Assembly: GCF_000378485.1 (NCBI RefSeq)
Contig: NZ_KB899971.1
Coordinates: forward strand, 212,330 to 276,329
From: Flavobacterium rivuli WB 3.3-2 = DSM 21788
GTDB lineage: Bacteria > Bacteroidota > Bacteroidia > Flavobacteriales > Flavobacteriaceae
Direction: 5' to 3'
Length of the DNA: 64,000 nucleotides
Within the stretch, counting starts at the first letter, position 1. Each line of letters starts with the position of its first letter. Below, one piece after another: positions 34,755 to 42,903 of this stretch. The position numbers were made by a program, and so were the translations under genes. The notes beneath the pieces are model-generated. The model was not told the origin of the DNA, searched no databases, and was given only the letters and a program-made list of their open reading frames with translations.

Positions 34755-35408
34755 CTACTTCTCCCCGTTCCACTCTGCAAAAAACTGTGCCAGGAATGTT
34801 TCCATAAAGGCATGGCGCTCCTGTGCAATAGTTTTACCGGTAGTAGTATTCATTTTGTCTTTAAGCAGCAACAGCTTTTCGTAAAAGTGGTTTAGCGTAG
34901 GCGAATTGCTTTTTTTATATTCCTCCTTAGTCATGTGCAGGTTTGGCGCAATAGCAGGGTCATACAATGAGCGGTTCATAAACCCGCCATAGTTAAACGT
35001 GCGCGCAATACCTATTGCCCCTATCGCATCAAGCCTGTCGGCATCCTGAACAATAGCCAGCTCTGCCGAATGGAAATGCTTCTCGAAATTACCACCCTTA
35101 AACGATATGTTTTCTATAATATTAACCACCTGCATGATAATAGCTTCGGGTACATTTTGCGACTCTAAAAATTCCCATGCCAGTTTAGGGCCCACGGTTT
35201 CGTCGCCCTCATAAAACTTGCTGTCGGCCACATCGTGCAGCAGCGCGCCAAGCTGTACAACAGTAATGTTGCACTCCTCACCTTTGGCTATAAGCAACGC
35301 ATTGTTATACACGCGCTGGGTATGAAACCAGTCGTGCCCGCCTTCGGCACCCTGTAGTTTTTGTTGTACAAAAGCTTTGGTGTTCTCTATAATAAGGGTA
35401 GTGTCCAT
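34755..35408 (-). CDS. HD domain-containing phosphohydrolase
   Basis: 217-residue cytosolic metal-dependent phosphohydrolase of the YpgQ/YedJ-like HD group. Metal-binding residues are visible: His in GGHDWFHTQRV, the HD doublet in QLGALLHDVADSK, the HFHSAELAIVQDADRLDAIGAIGIAR motif (catalytic Asp) and a conserved FMNRSLYD tail. Members typically hydrolyse nucleotide phosphates; the substrate here is not predictable. The gene is single, flanked by R2 and R1 repeats on both sides. Confidence 0.93.
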   Translation of the reverse strand: MDTTLIIENTKAFVQQKLQGAEGGHDWFHTQRVYNNALLIAKGEECNITVVQLGALLHDVADSKFYEGDETVGPKLAWEFLESQNVPEAIIMQVVNIIENISFKGGNFEKHFHSAELAIVQDADRLDAIGAIGIARTFNYGGFMNRSLYDPAIAPNLHMTKEEYKKSNSPTLNHFYEKLLLLKDKMNTTTGKTIAQERHAFMETFLAQFFAEWNGEK

Positions 35409-35505
35409 GTATGTTTATTTGATGGGGTAAAAGTACGAAATGGTGTGGGGATACCATGAAAGAAATTTTCATTTCGACGAAGGAGTCGTGTGGACACAAA
35501 TATTA

Positions 35506-35667
35506 ACCTCGCCCCTCCCGATAGCTATCGGGACTCTCCAAAGGAGAGGGGGTAGCTACACTCAACTTGGTAAAATGCATTTTCAAAATATTTTCACATC
35601 AAGATTACAATAAGATACCCATTACTGGGCACCCCTCTCCTTTGGAGAGGGGCTGGGGGTGAGGTCA
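35506..35667. repeat. R1 repeat with an embedded CCCGATAGCTATCGGG palindrome
   Basis: Left arm CTCGCCCCTCCCGATAGCTA, TCGGGACTCTCCAAAGGAGA; right arm CACCCCTCTCCTTTGGAGAG, GGGCTGGGGGTGAGGT. The 16 bp palindrome (35517-35532) interrupts the left arm, as if inserted. The rest of the 35409-35851 gap is AT-rich with a promoter region for the M1 gene. Confidence 0.7.
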
Positions 35668-35851
35668 AAAAAAGAAGAGTTTCAGAGATATGTATCCGCA
35701 CGATAGTATTGAGAGAGGTTAGGCGGCGTGATAAGAATGGGATATTAGCTCTGCCTTTTATTTGATTATTCATTATGACGTGCCGGCAAGAAAGTAAAAA
35801 CTTTCAACTTTAAGACTTTCTATCTTTAAGACTTTTGTTTATTTTTAACCC

Positions 35852-37744
35852 ATGAGAACAATTTTAGCAGTAGCGCTATTATCGGCATCCGGCCTTTTTG
35901 CGCAAAAAAGTCCCAATGCGGGCTATTGGCAACAGCACGTTAACTACAAGATGGATGTATCTGTCGATGTAAAAACCTTTAAATACACCGGTAAGCAACA
36001 GTTGGTATACACCAATAACTCGCCCGATACACTGCGCCGGGTGTTTTACCATTTGTACAATAACGCGTTTCAGCCTAACAGCGAAATGGATGCGCGCCTG
36101 CAGGCCATTGCCGACCCCGACAGCAGGATGGTAATCACCACTAAAGTGGGCGATAAAACTACTAAAACAAGCCGTATTGCGCCGCTTAAGCCTAACGAAA
36201 CAGGCTACCTTAATATAACTAATTTTAAGCAGGACAATGTCGCTGCCAAAACTATAGTAAGCGGCACCATACTGGAGGTTACCCTTGCAAAACCAATACT
36301 GCCGCACAGCTCTACTACGTTTACGCTTGATTTTGATGCGCAGGTGCCATTGCAAATTCGCCGTAGCGGCCGCAATTCTGCCGACGGTATAGCCCTTAGC
36401 ATGACGCAGTGGTATCCTAAAATGGCCGAATATGATTTTGAGGGCTGGCATGCCGACCCTTACATAGGCCGTGAGTTTCATGGCGTATGGGGCGATTTTG
36501 ATGTAAACATTACTATAGATAAAACCTACACCATAGGCGGCAGCGGTTACCTGCAAAACAAAAATGAGATAGGTAAGGGCTATGAAGATGCCGGTGTTAC
36601 TGTAGAAATCCCTAAAAAAGCCAAAACGCTTACCTGGCATTTTTTCGCACCAAATGTGCATGACTTTGCCTGGGGTGCCGACCCGGAGTATATTCACGAT
36701 AAAATTATTGGAGAAAATAGCGTAGAGCTGCATTTCTTTTATAAAAACAAGCCTGAATTTTTAGACAACTGGAAAAGGCTACAACCTAAAACGGCTGAAA
36801 TATTAGCGTATTATGACAAGAACGTAGGCCCTTACCCGTACAAGCAATACAGCGTAGTGCAGGGTGGCGACGGCGGTATGGAGTATGCCATGTGCACCCT
36901 TATTACCGGTGGCCGCAGCTTTGGCAGCCTTGTAGGTACAACAGCGCACGAGTTTGCACACTCATGGTTTCAGCATATTTTAGCTACTAACGAGAGCAAG
37001 CATTACTGGATGGATGAAGGTTTTACATCATACATATCAGACCTTGCCATGGATGCCGTACTGCCTCCTAAAGTTAAGGAGGATGAAGCTCCGGAGAGTC
37101 CGTTTAAAGGTGCTTACGACAATTATTTTTATTTGGTAAAAAGCGGTAAAGAGCAGCCGCTTACCACGCATGCCGACCGTTACAACTCTAACACGGCATA
37201 CAGCATTGCGGCATACAGCAAGGGCGAAATTTTTCTTGCACAGCTGGGTTATGTTATTGGCGAAGAAAAGCTGGCGCAAACCCTTAAGCGTTACTTTGCC
37301 GATTATAAATTTACCCATCCTACGCCTAACGACATTAAGCGTACCGCAGAAAAAGTGAGCGGAGCCGAACTGGACTGGTATTTAACCGACTGGTGCCAGA
37401 CTACCAATACTATTGACTATTCTATTAAAGAGGTTAAAGAAGCGGGTGCCAACACTACAATTACGCTGGAGCGCATAGGCCTTATGCCCATGCCCATAGA
37501 TATTATTGTGGCGTATAGCGATGGTACACAGGAAAGTTTTTATGTACCGCTTAATTTAATGCATTATACAAAAGACAATCCGTTCCCTAAGCTTAAGCGC
37601 ACCGTTTTAAAAGAGTGGGACTGGGCACACCCTACCTTTACCTTTACCATAAACAAGCCTAAAGATGCTATACGCATTATGGCGATAGACCCATCTGAAA
37701 CTATGGCAGATGTAAATAAGGCCAACAACCTTTATAGCAAGTAA
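35852..37744 (+). CDS. M1 family metallopeptidase (aminopeptidase N-like)
   Basis: 630 residues with a signal peptide (MRTILAVALLSASGLFAQ). N-terminal beta domain (about 25-300), then the thermolysin-like domain with the exopeptidase motif GGMEYAM and the zinc site HEFAHSWFQHILATNESKHY followed by WMDE (HExxH-x18-E complete). The catalytic Tyr region NTAYSIAAYSKGEIFL follows, and a C-terminal beta domain ends at about residue 620. It would trim peptides in the periplasm. It stands alone with its own terminator. Confidence 0.95.
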   Translation: MRTILAVALLSASGLFAQKSPNAGYWQQHVNYKMDVSVDVKTFKYTGKQQLVYTNNSPDTLRRVFYHLYNNAFQPNSEMDARLQAIADPDSRMVITTKVGDKTTKTSRIAPLKPNETGYLNITNFKQDNVAAKTIVSGTILEVTLAKPILPHSSTTFTLDFDAQVPLQIRRSGRNSADGIALSMTQWYPKMAEYDFEGWHADPYIGREFHGVWGDFDVNITIDKTYTIGGSGYLQNKNEIGKGYEDAGVTVEIPKKAKTLTWHFFAPNVHDFAWGADPEYIHDKIIGENSVELHFFYKNKPEFLDNWKRLQPKTAEILAYYDKNVGPYPYKQYSVVQGGDGGMEYAMCTLITGGRSFGSLVGTTAHEFAHSWFQHILATNESKHYWMDEGFTSYISDLAMDAVLPPKVKEDEAPESPFKGAYDNYFYLVKSGKEQPLTTHADRYNSNTAYSIAAYSKGEIFLAQLGYVIGEEKLAQTLKRYFADYKFTHPTPNDIKRTAEKVSGAELDWYLTDWCQTTNTIDYSIKEVKEAGANTTITLERIGLMPMPIDIIVAYSDGTQESFYVPLNLMHYTKDNPFPKLKRTVLKEWDWAHPTFTFTINKPKDAIRIMAIDPSETMADVNKANNLYSK

Positions 37745-37762
37745 CACATACTTACTAATACA

Positions 37763-37793
37763 AAAGCAGCATTTATTAAGTGCTGCTTTTTTT
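37763..37793 (+). terminator. Terminator of the M1 peptidase gene
   Basis: AAAGCAGCA (37763-37771) pairs perfectly with TGCTGCTTT (37781-37789), 9-base loop, then a T run. Confidence 0.88.
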
Positions 37794-37845
37794 GTGGGTT
37801 TAATCCGGAATATAAATGGCTTGTGCTTAAATTAAGGCTGTATTA

Positions 37846-38733
37846 CTAATAAGCAAATTCCTCTTTGTGCTTCTCTATAAAATCGGCCCAGCGGGTAGGC
37901 TGCTGCCCGGTTATTGCTTCAAAGTTATCAAACACATCGTCTGCTCCGGGAATAGTACCTTCGGCATAGCGAATGTAATGTTTGTATACACAATCCATAT
38001 ATGCCATATCGGCGCCATTAGCCTGCATCGTCCTTAAAAACTCTTCGGGGGCATGGGGTACATATTTAAATGGCTTGCCTATAGCATTGGTCAGTAAATT
38101 TGCAATATCATAATACGACTGCGCATCGTAGCCCAAACGGTAGGTTTTACCGTTATGTATTTCGGGTTTTAGCAATGCCTGGGCCGCAACAGCAGCCACA
38201 TCGTTAACATCTACCCAGCTTTTGCGGGCATCTTTTACATACTGCACAATAATGCCGTTATTAATAACCGGGGCGCCGCCATAGCTAAGCAGGTTTTGCA
38301 TAAAAGTTTCGGGGCGCAGGTGCGTAAACGAGAAGCCGTGCCACTCTATAAAACGCTCTACAAGCTGGTGCCATGCCCAGTGTGCTACGGTGGTATTATC
38401 GCGACCGCACGCACCCAGGTGCACCACGTGTTTAACACCGGCAACTTTAGCAGCATCCAGCAGTGCCTTGCTCTGGCGAAGCATATCTACCGTGTAGCCG
38501 GTTACAATAAATATCCTGTCGATATCCTTAAGGGCATCGGCATAAGTGGCTTCGTTATCAAAATCAAGGATTACTGTAGCAATGCCTTTATCATGAAAAG
38601 CCTGTGCTTTTGCAGCAGTGCGCACAGCAGCCACGATTTCTATACTATCGTTATTTTGTAAAAAGGAGATTGTTTTTTGTCCCACCTGTCCGGTTGCTCC
38701 GGTTATCAGTATTCTGGGTTTTTGTGCAGACAT
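37846..38733 (-). CDS. NmrA/SDR-type NAD(P)-binding protein
   Basis: 295 residues, Rossmann fold of the atypical SDR/NmrA family: ILITGATGQVGQKTISFL (GxxGxxG), DFDNEATYADALKDIDRIFIVTG, HLGACGRDNTTVAHWAWHQLVERFIEWHGFSFTHLRPETFMQNLL. Such proteins act as NAD(P)H-quinone reductases or as redox-sensing regulators; substrate unknown. ATG start at 38733. Its first 93 codons and 80 bp of upstream DNA are duplicated at 39921-40283. The complete copy looks functional, as its frame is intact throughout. Confidence 0.88.
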   Translation of the reverse strand: MSAQKPRILITGATGQVGQKTISFLQNNDSIEIVAAVRTAAKAQAFHDKGIATVILDFDNEATYADALKDIDRIFIVTGYTVDMLRQSKALLDAAKVAGVKHVVHLGACGRDNTTVAHWAWHQLVERFIEWHGFSFTHLRPETFMQNLLSYGGAPVINNGIIVQYVKDARKSWVDVNDVAAVAAQALLKPEIHNGKTYRLGYDAQSYYDIANLLTNAIGKPFKYVPHAPEEFLRTMQANGADMAYMDCVYKHYIRYAEGTIPGADDVFDNFEAITGQQPTRWADFIEKHKEEFAY

Positions 38734-38812
38734 AAGGTATGTGTAAAGTGAAATTTAAGCTTACTATAAACTTAAAGGCACACAAATGGTGCTACACAAA
38801 TATAAGCTATAA
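38452..38812. repeat. Direct duplication, copy 1 (361 bp)
   Basis: Covers codons 1-94 of the intact NmrA-type gene plus 79 bp of its upstream region. The same sequence recurs in the same orientation at 39921-40283 with about nine substitutions and a 2 bp length difference, roughly 97% identical. The match starts at AGCATCCAGC and ends at AAGCTATAA. Confidence 0.9.
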
Positions 38813-38864
38813 ACACAAAACAGACATGACACAAGAGCGTAAAATTTAAAGTGAAGATTACTTA

Positions 38865-39167
38865 CTAAGGGTTTATTAAGGTAGTACTCACCTCATTTAT
38901 ATTATAAAACCCATCAATTGTAAACGAAAATCCTTCAAGGCTAAACGACTTTAAAAAAGCAAGTATCTCCCACTTATATTCTAGTGCTACTGGGAAGTAG
39001 CTTTTAGAAAACTGGAGGTTTTTATAATGAATTTTATTAAAAATAGTATTAAGGCCATCCTCTACAAAAGAAAGGAACTCGGGCAGGTCTTCTACTGACA
39101 CTATCTCCGACAGGCGGGGATAGTATCGTTTTGCTATTGTGGGTGTGTAGGTGGCATAATTTAAAAT
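38865..39167 (-). CDS. Small protein of the toxin-immunity module, unknown function
   Basis: The coding frame after the immunity-like gene reads ILNYATYTPTIAKRYYPRLS, EIVSVEDLPEF and on to the TAG at 38865, a sound 100-residue sequence, but no ATG, GTG or TTG opens it at the proper place. The first in-frame sense codon is ATT at 39167, 8 bp after the preceding stop; the earliest standard start is GTG 39101, which would cut 22 well-formed residues. I give the longer form. Either a non-canonical start is used or the gene is decayed. Possibly a second immunity protein or a structural remnant. Confidence 0.5.
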   Translation of the reverse strand: MLNYATYTPTIAKRYYPRLSEIVSVEDLPEFLSFVEDGLNTIFNKIHYKNLQFSKSYFPVALEYKWEILAFLKSFSLEGFSFTIDGFYNINEVSTTLINP

Positions 39168-39175
39168 TTAATTAC

Positions 39176-39544
39176 TTATACTTTAGTGCCTTCCAAGGGT
39201 GGCTCTAATAGAAAATTCAGATATTCAGTTAGGATGGATTTGAAGTCGATAATTGGAATATTTATAGTTTGTCCCTGATCCTCAATTTGAACATTGCTTA
39301 ATGCTAAAGTGGTTGTTTCGCTACCTACGCGAATATTACTTTCAAAAGGTATTCCTTGCAATGCTTTATTAACATCATCGAGTATATCAGTAATATGATC
39401 AGGACCTTCAATCTGACTCAAATAAAAATAGAGTCCTTTAAAGGCCGTGTTACTGGCAATTATATATTCGACAGTTTTGAAAATTGTTTTGTCAAACACT
39501 TTATTTACAAATTGAAGATTATAGTTTTTATGTGTTGAACTCAT
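39176..39544 (-). CDS. Putative immunity protein of the EndoU-like remnant
   Basis: 122 residues, not recognised by family. ATG 39544 (MSSTHKNYNLQFVNKVFD) lies 10 bp after the stop of the toxin-like pseudogene and on the same strand, the place where immunity genes of polymorphic toxins usually stand. The sequence is acidic in the middle (GPDHITDILDDVNKAL) and lacks a signal peptide, which fits a cytosolic antidote. TTG 39565 is a possible earlier start. The role is inferred from position only. Confidence 0.55.
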   Translation of the reverse strand: MSSTHKNYNLQFVNKVFDKTIFKTVEYIIASNTAFKGLYFYLSQIEGPDHITDILDDVNKALQGIPFESNIRVGSETTTLALSNVQIEDQGQTINIPIIDFKSILTEYLNFLLEPPLEGTKV

Positions 39545-39554
39545 ATGATGATTT

Positions 39555-39920
39555 TTAATAGTCAAACATTAATATATTATCTAGGTAAGTCTGGCCAGTA
39601 GTTGGATTAGTCTTAATAATTAACCTCACTCTCACATTATTGCTAAAAAATGAGACATAGGTACCCTCTTGTGTAGGATTGCCCGCTTTCCACAAGGCGA
39701 AACCTATTTCCTCCTTTACTTTTTTTACTGACCAAAAATCGGGTAATAAAGTTGAAGCGCCCCTTTTTGTTCGTGTTCATTTAAAGACGATATGAAAATT
39801 TTAACTTTTGCTCTTTAAATCCTAGCAGGAGATTTCTTATATTTTCTAATTCTACCGAATATTCCGTTCCCTCCAATGCTGCCTCCACAGACGGGAGATG
39901 ATGCCCACCGGTAACTGTGT
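39555..39920 (-). pseudogene. Decayed C-terminal EndoU-like toxin domain
   Basis: No intact frame, but three pieces on the minus strand line up as one domain. First frame: TVTGGHHLPSVEAALEGTEY and on; second frame: RAKVKIFISSLNEHEQK; third frame: RGASTLLPDFWSVKKVKEEI, then GFALWKAGNPTQEGTYVSFF and on to FDY and the TAA at 39555. The GGHH and STLLP-W-S blocks resemble the catalytic His and the S-T-FP-W region of bacterial EndoU nucleases at the end of polymorphic toxins. One missing base in AAAAA before GGGG would join frames 2 and 3; another shift separates frames 1 and 2. It begins exactly at the duplication edge, so it was never preceded by its delivery part here. Confidence 0.55.
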
Positions 39921-40202
39921 AGCATCCAGCAGTGCCTTGCTTTGGCGAAGCATATCTACCGTGTAGCCGGTTACAATAAATATCCTGTCGATATCCTTAA
40001 GGGCATCGGTATAAGTGGCTTCATTATCAAAGTCAAGGATTACTGTAGCAATGCCTTTATCCTGAAAAGCCTGTGCTTTTGCAGCACTGCGCACGGCAGC
40101 CACAATTTCTATACTATCGTTATTTTGTAAAAAGGAGATTGTTTTTTGTCCCACCTGTCCGGTTGCTCCGGTTATCAGTATTCTGGGTTTTTGTGCAGAC
40201 AT
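39921..40202 (-). pseudogene. Truncated duplicate of the NmrA-type gene (5' fragment)
   Basis: Begins at ATG 40202 with MSAQKPRILITGATGQVGQK and follows the intact gene for 93 codons with only three or four substitutions (VRSAAKAQAFQ for VRTAAKAQAFH, TDAL for ADAL). After KALLDAT it runs into the toxin remnant and stops within 25 codons. The promoter region is duplicated too, so it may still be transcribed into the toxin-immunity module. Confidence 0.88.
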
Positions 40203-40283
40203 AAGGTATGTATGTAAAGTGAAATTTAAGCTTACTATAAACTTAATGGCACACAAATGGTGCTACACAAATATAAGCTATAA
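39921..40283. repeat. Direct duplication, copy 2 (363 bp)
   Basis: Second copy of 38452-38812. Its inner edge abuts the toxin remnant; its outer edge is followed by the spacer to the 40330 lipoprotein gene. The two copies bracket 1108 bp of unrelated sequence. Confidence 0.9.
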
Positions 40284-40329
40284 TAGCAAAATTTTCATAA
40301 TGCAGGCACACAAACTTCTATGCACAATG

Positions 40330-41064
40330 TTACTTTTTAAGCTTTAAAACGGCAGGGTTAGAATATAAAGTACCCTCAAAAATTTCTATTTCATTTTCTG
40401 TTAATTCATCTTTAAGATATTTAGGCAGTGAGGCTTTTAAGGCTTTTGCTTTGCACTTATAAAATACCTGAAATGTGTAGCCTTCCTTTAAGTTATTAAA
40501 CGCTGCAGCACCGCCATTACGTAATATACGGTCATGTTCTAAAACAATGGGCAGGCTTACAAGTACCTTAAATGTTTTGGTTTCACTAGGATGCAGTACT
40601 ACCGAATTATCAATATAATTATCTATTTGCGGAGACGTTCCCAGTAAAGCCTGTTTTTGCCATTTAAGTTCCATTTCATGTAATTTAATATTAACATGAT
40701 AATGATCCTCACTATTGTTAGCATAATCAATTACTGACGGACTATGTTTAATAATAATGCCATTTTTATCTTTTATTGTAAATCCTAATATGCCACGAGA
40801 TACAGGTTCTCCGTAGTAAGGAAAAAAATCATTTGTATCAATTACAAACAGCAACTTTTTATTGGTAGGGTTGCTTAATGTATAACTTATCACAGTAACA
40901 GATTTGTTTCGTAATGAATCAGTGCTATAAGACCTCATGTCTGAACCTTGAGATGACGTATCTACAAAATAAACTTCCTTGTTATTAAGTTTAAGCACAG
41001 CATCCTGTTCTTTTAAACAGCTGCAAAGGCTGAGGAGCAGTAATAAGGCAATAAATTTATGCAT
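40330..41064 (-). CDS. Lipoprotein, unknown function
   Basis: 244 residues with a lipoprotein signal (MHKFIALLLLLSLCSC, lipidated Cys at about 14-16). The mature protein has a beta-rich character (VISYTLSNPTNKKLLFVIDT, GILGFTIKDKNGIIIKHSPS, ETKTFKVLVSLPIVLEHD) like an immunoglobulin-type domain. I do not recognise the family. It is periplasmic or outer-membrane anchored. Upstream, on the far side of a 100 bp divergent promoter region, lies rbfA. Confidence 0.75.
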   Translation of the reverse strand: MHKFIALLLLLSLCSCLKEQDAVLKLNNKEVYFVDTSSQGSDMRSYSTDSLRNKSVTVISYTLSNPTNKKLLFVIDTNDFFPYYGEPVSRGILGFTIKDKNGIIIKHSPSVIDYANNSEDHYHVNIKLHEMELKWQKQALLGTSPQIDNYIDNSVVLHPSETKTFKVLVSLPIVLEHDRILRNGGAAAFNNLKEGYTFQVFYKCKAKALKASLPKYLKDELTENEIEIFEGTLYSNPAVLKLKK

Positions 41065-41170
41065 AGTGTTAAAAGTTTTGTGGTGCTGTGGTTTATAAAG
41101 TAGCTTTACGGTTAGGGTACAGGCAAATATAATCGCTAAACTTTAAACCACAAGCCATTAAAATTTTAAG

Positions 41171-41178
41171 TATTTTTG
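41171..41178 (+). promoter_or_regulatory. -7 promoter element TATTTTTG of rbfA
   Basis: Exact TAnnTTTG only 4 bases before the rbfA ATG at 41183. The transcript would begin at or beside the start codon, giving a leaderless or nearly leaderless mRNA. Confidence 0.6.
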
Positions 41179-41182
41179 CAGC

Positions 41183-41575
41183 ATGGAAACAAACAGGCAA
41201 AAAAAAATAGGCGCACTGCTGCAAAAAGACCTTGTAGATATATTACAGGGCGAAATACGCAAAAATGGCGTGAGCAATCTTGTATTATCGGTATCTAAAG
41301 TTTTAGTAACTACTGACCTTTCTATTGCAAAGGTATATTTAAGCGTGTTCCCGTCTAACAAAGGCGGCGAAATACTGGCTGCCGTAAAAAGCAATGCCCC
41401 GCTTATTAAGCACGACCTTTCGCAGCGTGTAAAATTACAGCTTCGCAAAGTGCCTAACCTTGTGTTTTTTATTGATGACACACTGGACAGGATGGAAGTT
41501 ATAGACAAAGAACTTACCGGAGAAAGCAACCCTATTACAAACCCGGAACTGCTGGAAAGACGCAGAAAAATGTAA
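41183..41575 (+). CDS. rbfA: 30S ribosome-binding factor RbfA
   Basis: 130-residue KH-type protein that binds immature 30S subunits and aids 16S rRNA 5'-end maturation, important in the cold. N-terminal METNRQKKIGALLQKDLVDILQGEIRKNG, then VSKVLVTTDLSIAKVYLSVFP, and the typical QLRKVPNLVFFIDDTLDRME (family consensus R..P.L.F..D.S....). It is the first gene of a pair with the LolE-like permease, 6 bp apart. ATG start placed right at the promoter. Confidence 0.95.
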   Translation: METNRQKKIGALLQKDLVDILQGEIRKNGVSNLVLSVSKVLVTTDLSIAKVYLSVFPSNKGGEILAAVKSNAPLIKHDLSQRVKLQLRKVPNLVFFIDDTLDRMEVIDKELTGESNPITNPELLERRRKM

Positions 41576-41581
41576 TTTAAT

Positions 41582-42793
41582 TTGAGCTTCTCCCTATATA
41601 TAGCCCGGCGCTACACCATTAGCAAAAGCAAAAGCACTGCCGTAAACATTATTACGATTATTGCTGCGCTTGGTATTTTTGTAAGTACTGCCGCGTTATT
41701 TATACTTATGAGCGGCTTTAGCGGCCTGCGCGACTTTAGCCTCTCGTTTGCCAATGCTACCGACCCCGACCTTAAGATCATGCCATCTGCCGGGAAATCT
41801 TTTACGGTGTCGCCCGCACAGCAAAAACAACTTAATGCCATTACAGATATTGCTGCTTACAGTGGTGTGGCAGAGGAGCGCGTTCTTTTTTATTATAACG
41901 AAAAAGAACAGGTGGCCTACCTTAAAGGGGTAGATACCCTTTACAGTACCGTTACAGGAATGAGCGATAAAAAAGTACTGTTGGGCGGCAACTGGCTTAA
42001 AATGTATACCGGGCAGGCAGTGGTAGGTGCAGGTATATACAGCAAGCTGGGCTTAGGCCTGTTTGATATGCAGCGGCCGCTGGAAGTATTTGTGCCTAAA
42101 GCAGGCGATGGTGCTATTAACTCTGAAAAAGATGCCTTTAATAAAGAAGAGCTTATTGTAGTAGGGGTTTACTCTATTAGCGAAGATGTAGATAACCGCT
42201 ATGTATACTGCAGCCTGGACCTTGCCCAGGAACTGTTACAATTTAAAAAAAACCAGTATAGCGCGCTGGAGCTTAAACTGAAACCCGGCACCAACGAAGA
42301 CCGACTTCGCGAAAGGTTACAGGGTATTTTTAAAGCTACTGTAGAGGTTAAAAACCGTGCACAGCTTAACGACTCTCTTTATAAAATGCTTAATGCCGAA
42401 AATTTGGTTACCTACCTTTTTAGTTCTCTCGTGGTGGTGCTTACACTGTTTTGCCTTGCCGGCGCACTTATAATGCTTATACTGGACAAAAAAGAAAATA
42501 TAAAAACCCTGTACAGCCTTGGTGCCGAAATACGCACCCTGCGCCGCATCTTTTTTTACCAGGGCATTTTTATAACTACACTGGGTACTTTTTTTGGCAT
42601 TGTATGCGCTACCATACTTATTGTTTTACAGCAGCAATATAGCCTGTTCATGATAACGCCCACTATGGCTTACCCTACGGCTTTTATTGTAAACAATGTA
42701 TTTATTGTATTGGCAACAGTATTTGGGTTGGGTATTTTTGCATCTTATGTAGCCTCTACACGGGTTAACAAAGAGCTGCTGGATATAGCGTAA
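41582..42793 (+). CDS. LolE/FtsX-type ABC transporter permease
   Basis: 403-residue inner-membrane permease of the lipoprotein-releasing or MacB/FtsX type. One N-terminal helix (NIITIIAALGIFVSTAALFILM), a long periplasmic domain (about 65-270), and three C-terminal helices (VTYLFSSLVVVLTLFCLAGALIML, IFFYQGIFITTLGTFFGIV, VFIVLATVFGLGIFASYV). No ATPase is encoded here, so the cognate nucleotide-binding subunit must lie elsewhere. The start is TTG 41582 (MSFSLYIARRYTIS, as in relatives), 6 bp after rbfA; the two are probably co-transcribed. Confidence 0.9.
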   Translation: MSFSLYIARRYTISKSKSTAVNIITIIAALGIFVSTAALFILMSGFSGLRDFSLSFANATDPDLKIMPSAGKSFTVSPAQQKQLNAITDIAAYSGVAEERVLFYYNEKEQVAYLKGVDTLYSTVTGMSDKKVLLGGNWLKMYTGQAVVGAGIYSKLGLGLFDMQRPLEVFVPKAGDGAINSEKDAFNKEELIVVGVYSISEDVDNRYVYCSLDLAQELLQFKKNQYSALELKLKPGTNEDRLRERLQGIFKATVEVKNRAQLNDSLYKMLNAENLVTYLFSSLVVVLTLFCLAGALIMLILDKKENIKTLYSLGAEIRTLRRIFFYQGIFITTLGTFFGIVCATILIVLQQQYSLFMITPTMAYPTAFIVNNVFIVLATVFGLGIFASYVASTRVNKELLDIA

Positions 42794-42903
42794 TTTGCTC
42801 TTCATTCTGCAAAAGTTAAAACCCTCATTGCAATAATTTTTACTATTCCTTTTTAGTATTGTAACCGTCTATGTTATGCTATACGAAGTTGATCTGTTAC
42901 ATG

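Noticed and set aside
35879..36733. 284-residue minus-strand open frame
   Set aside because: Antisense to the M1 peptidase, whose motifs are complete; no family features.
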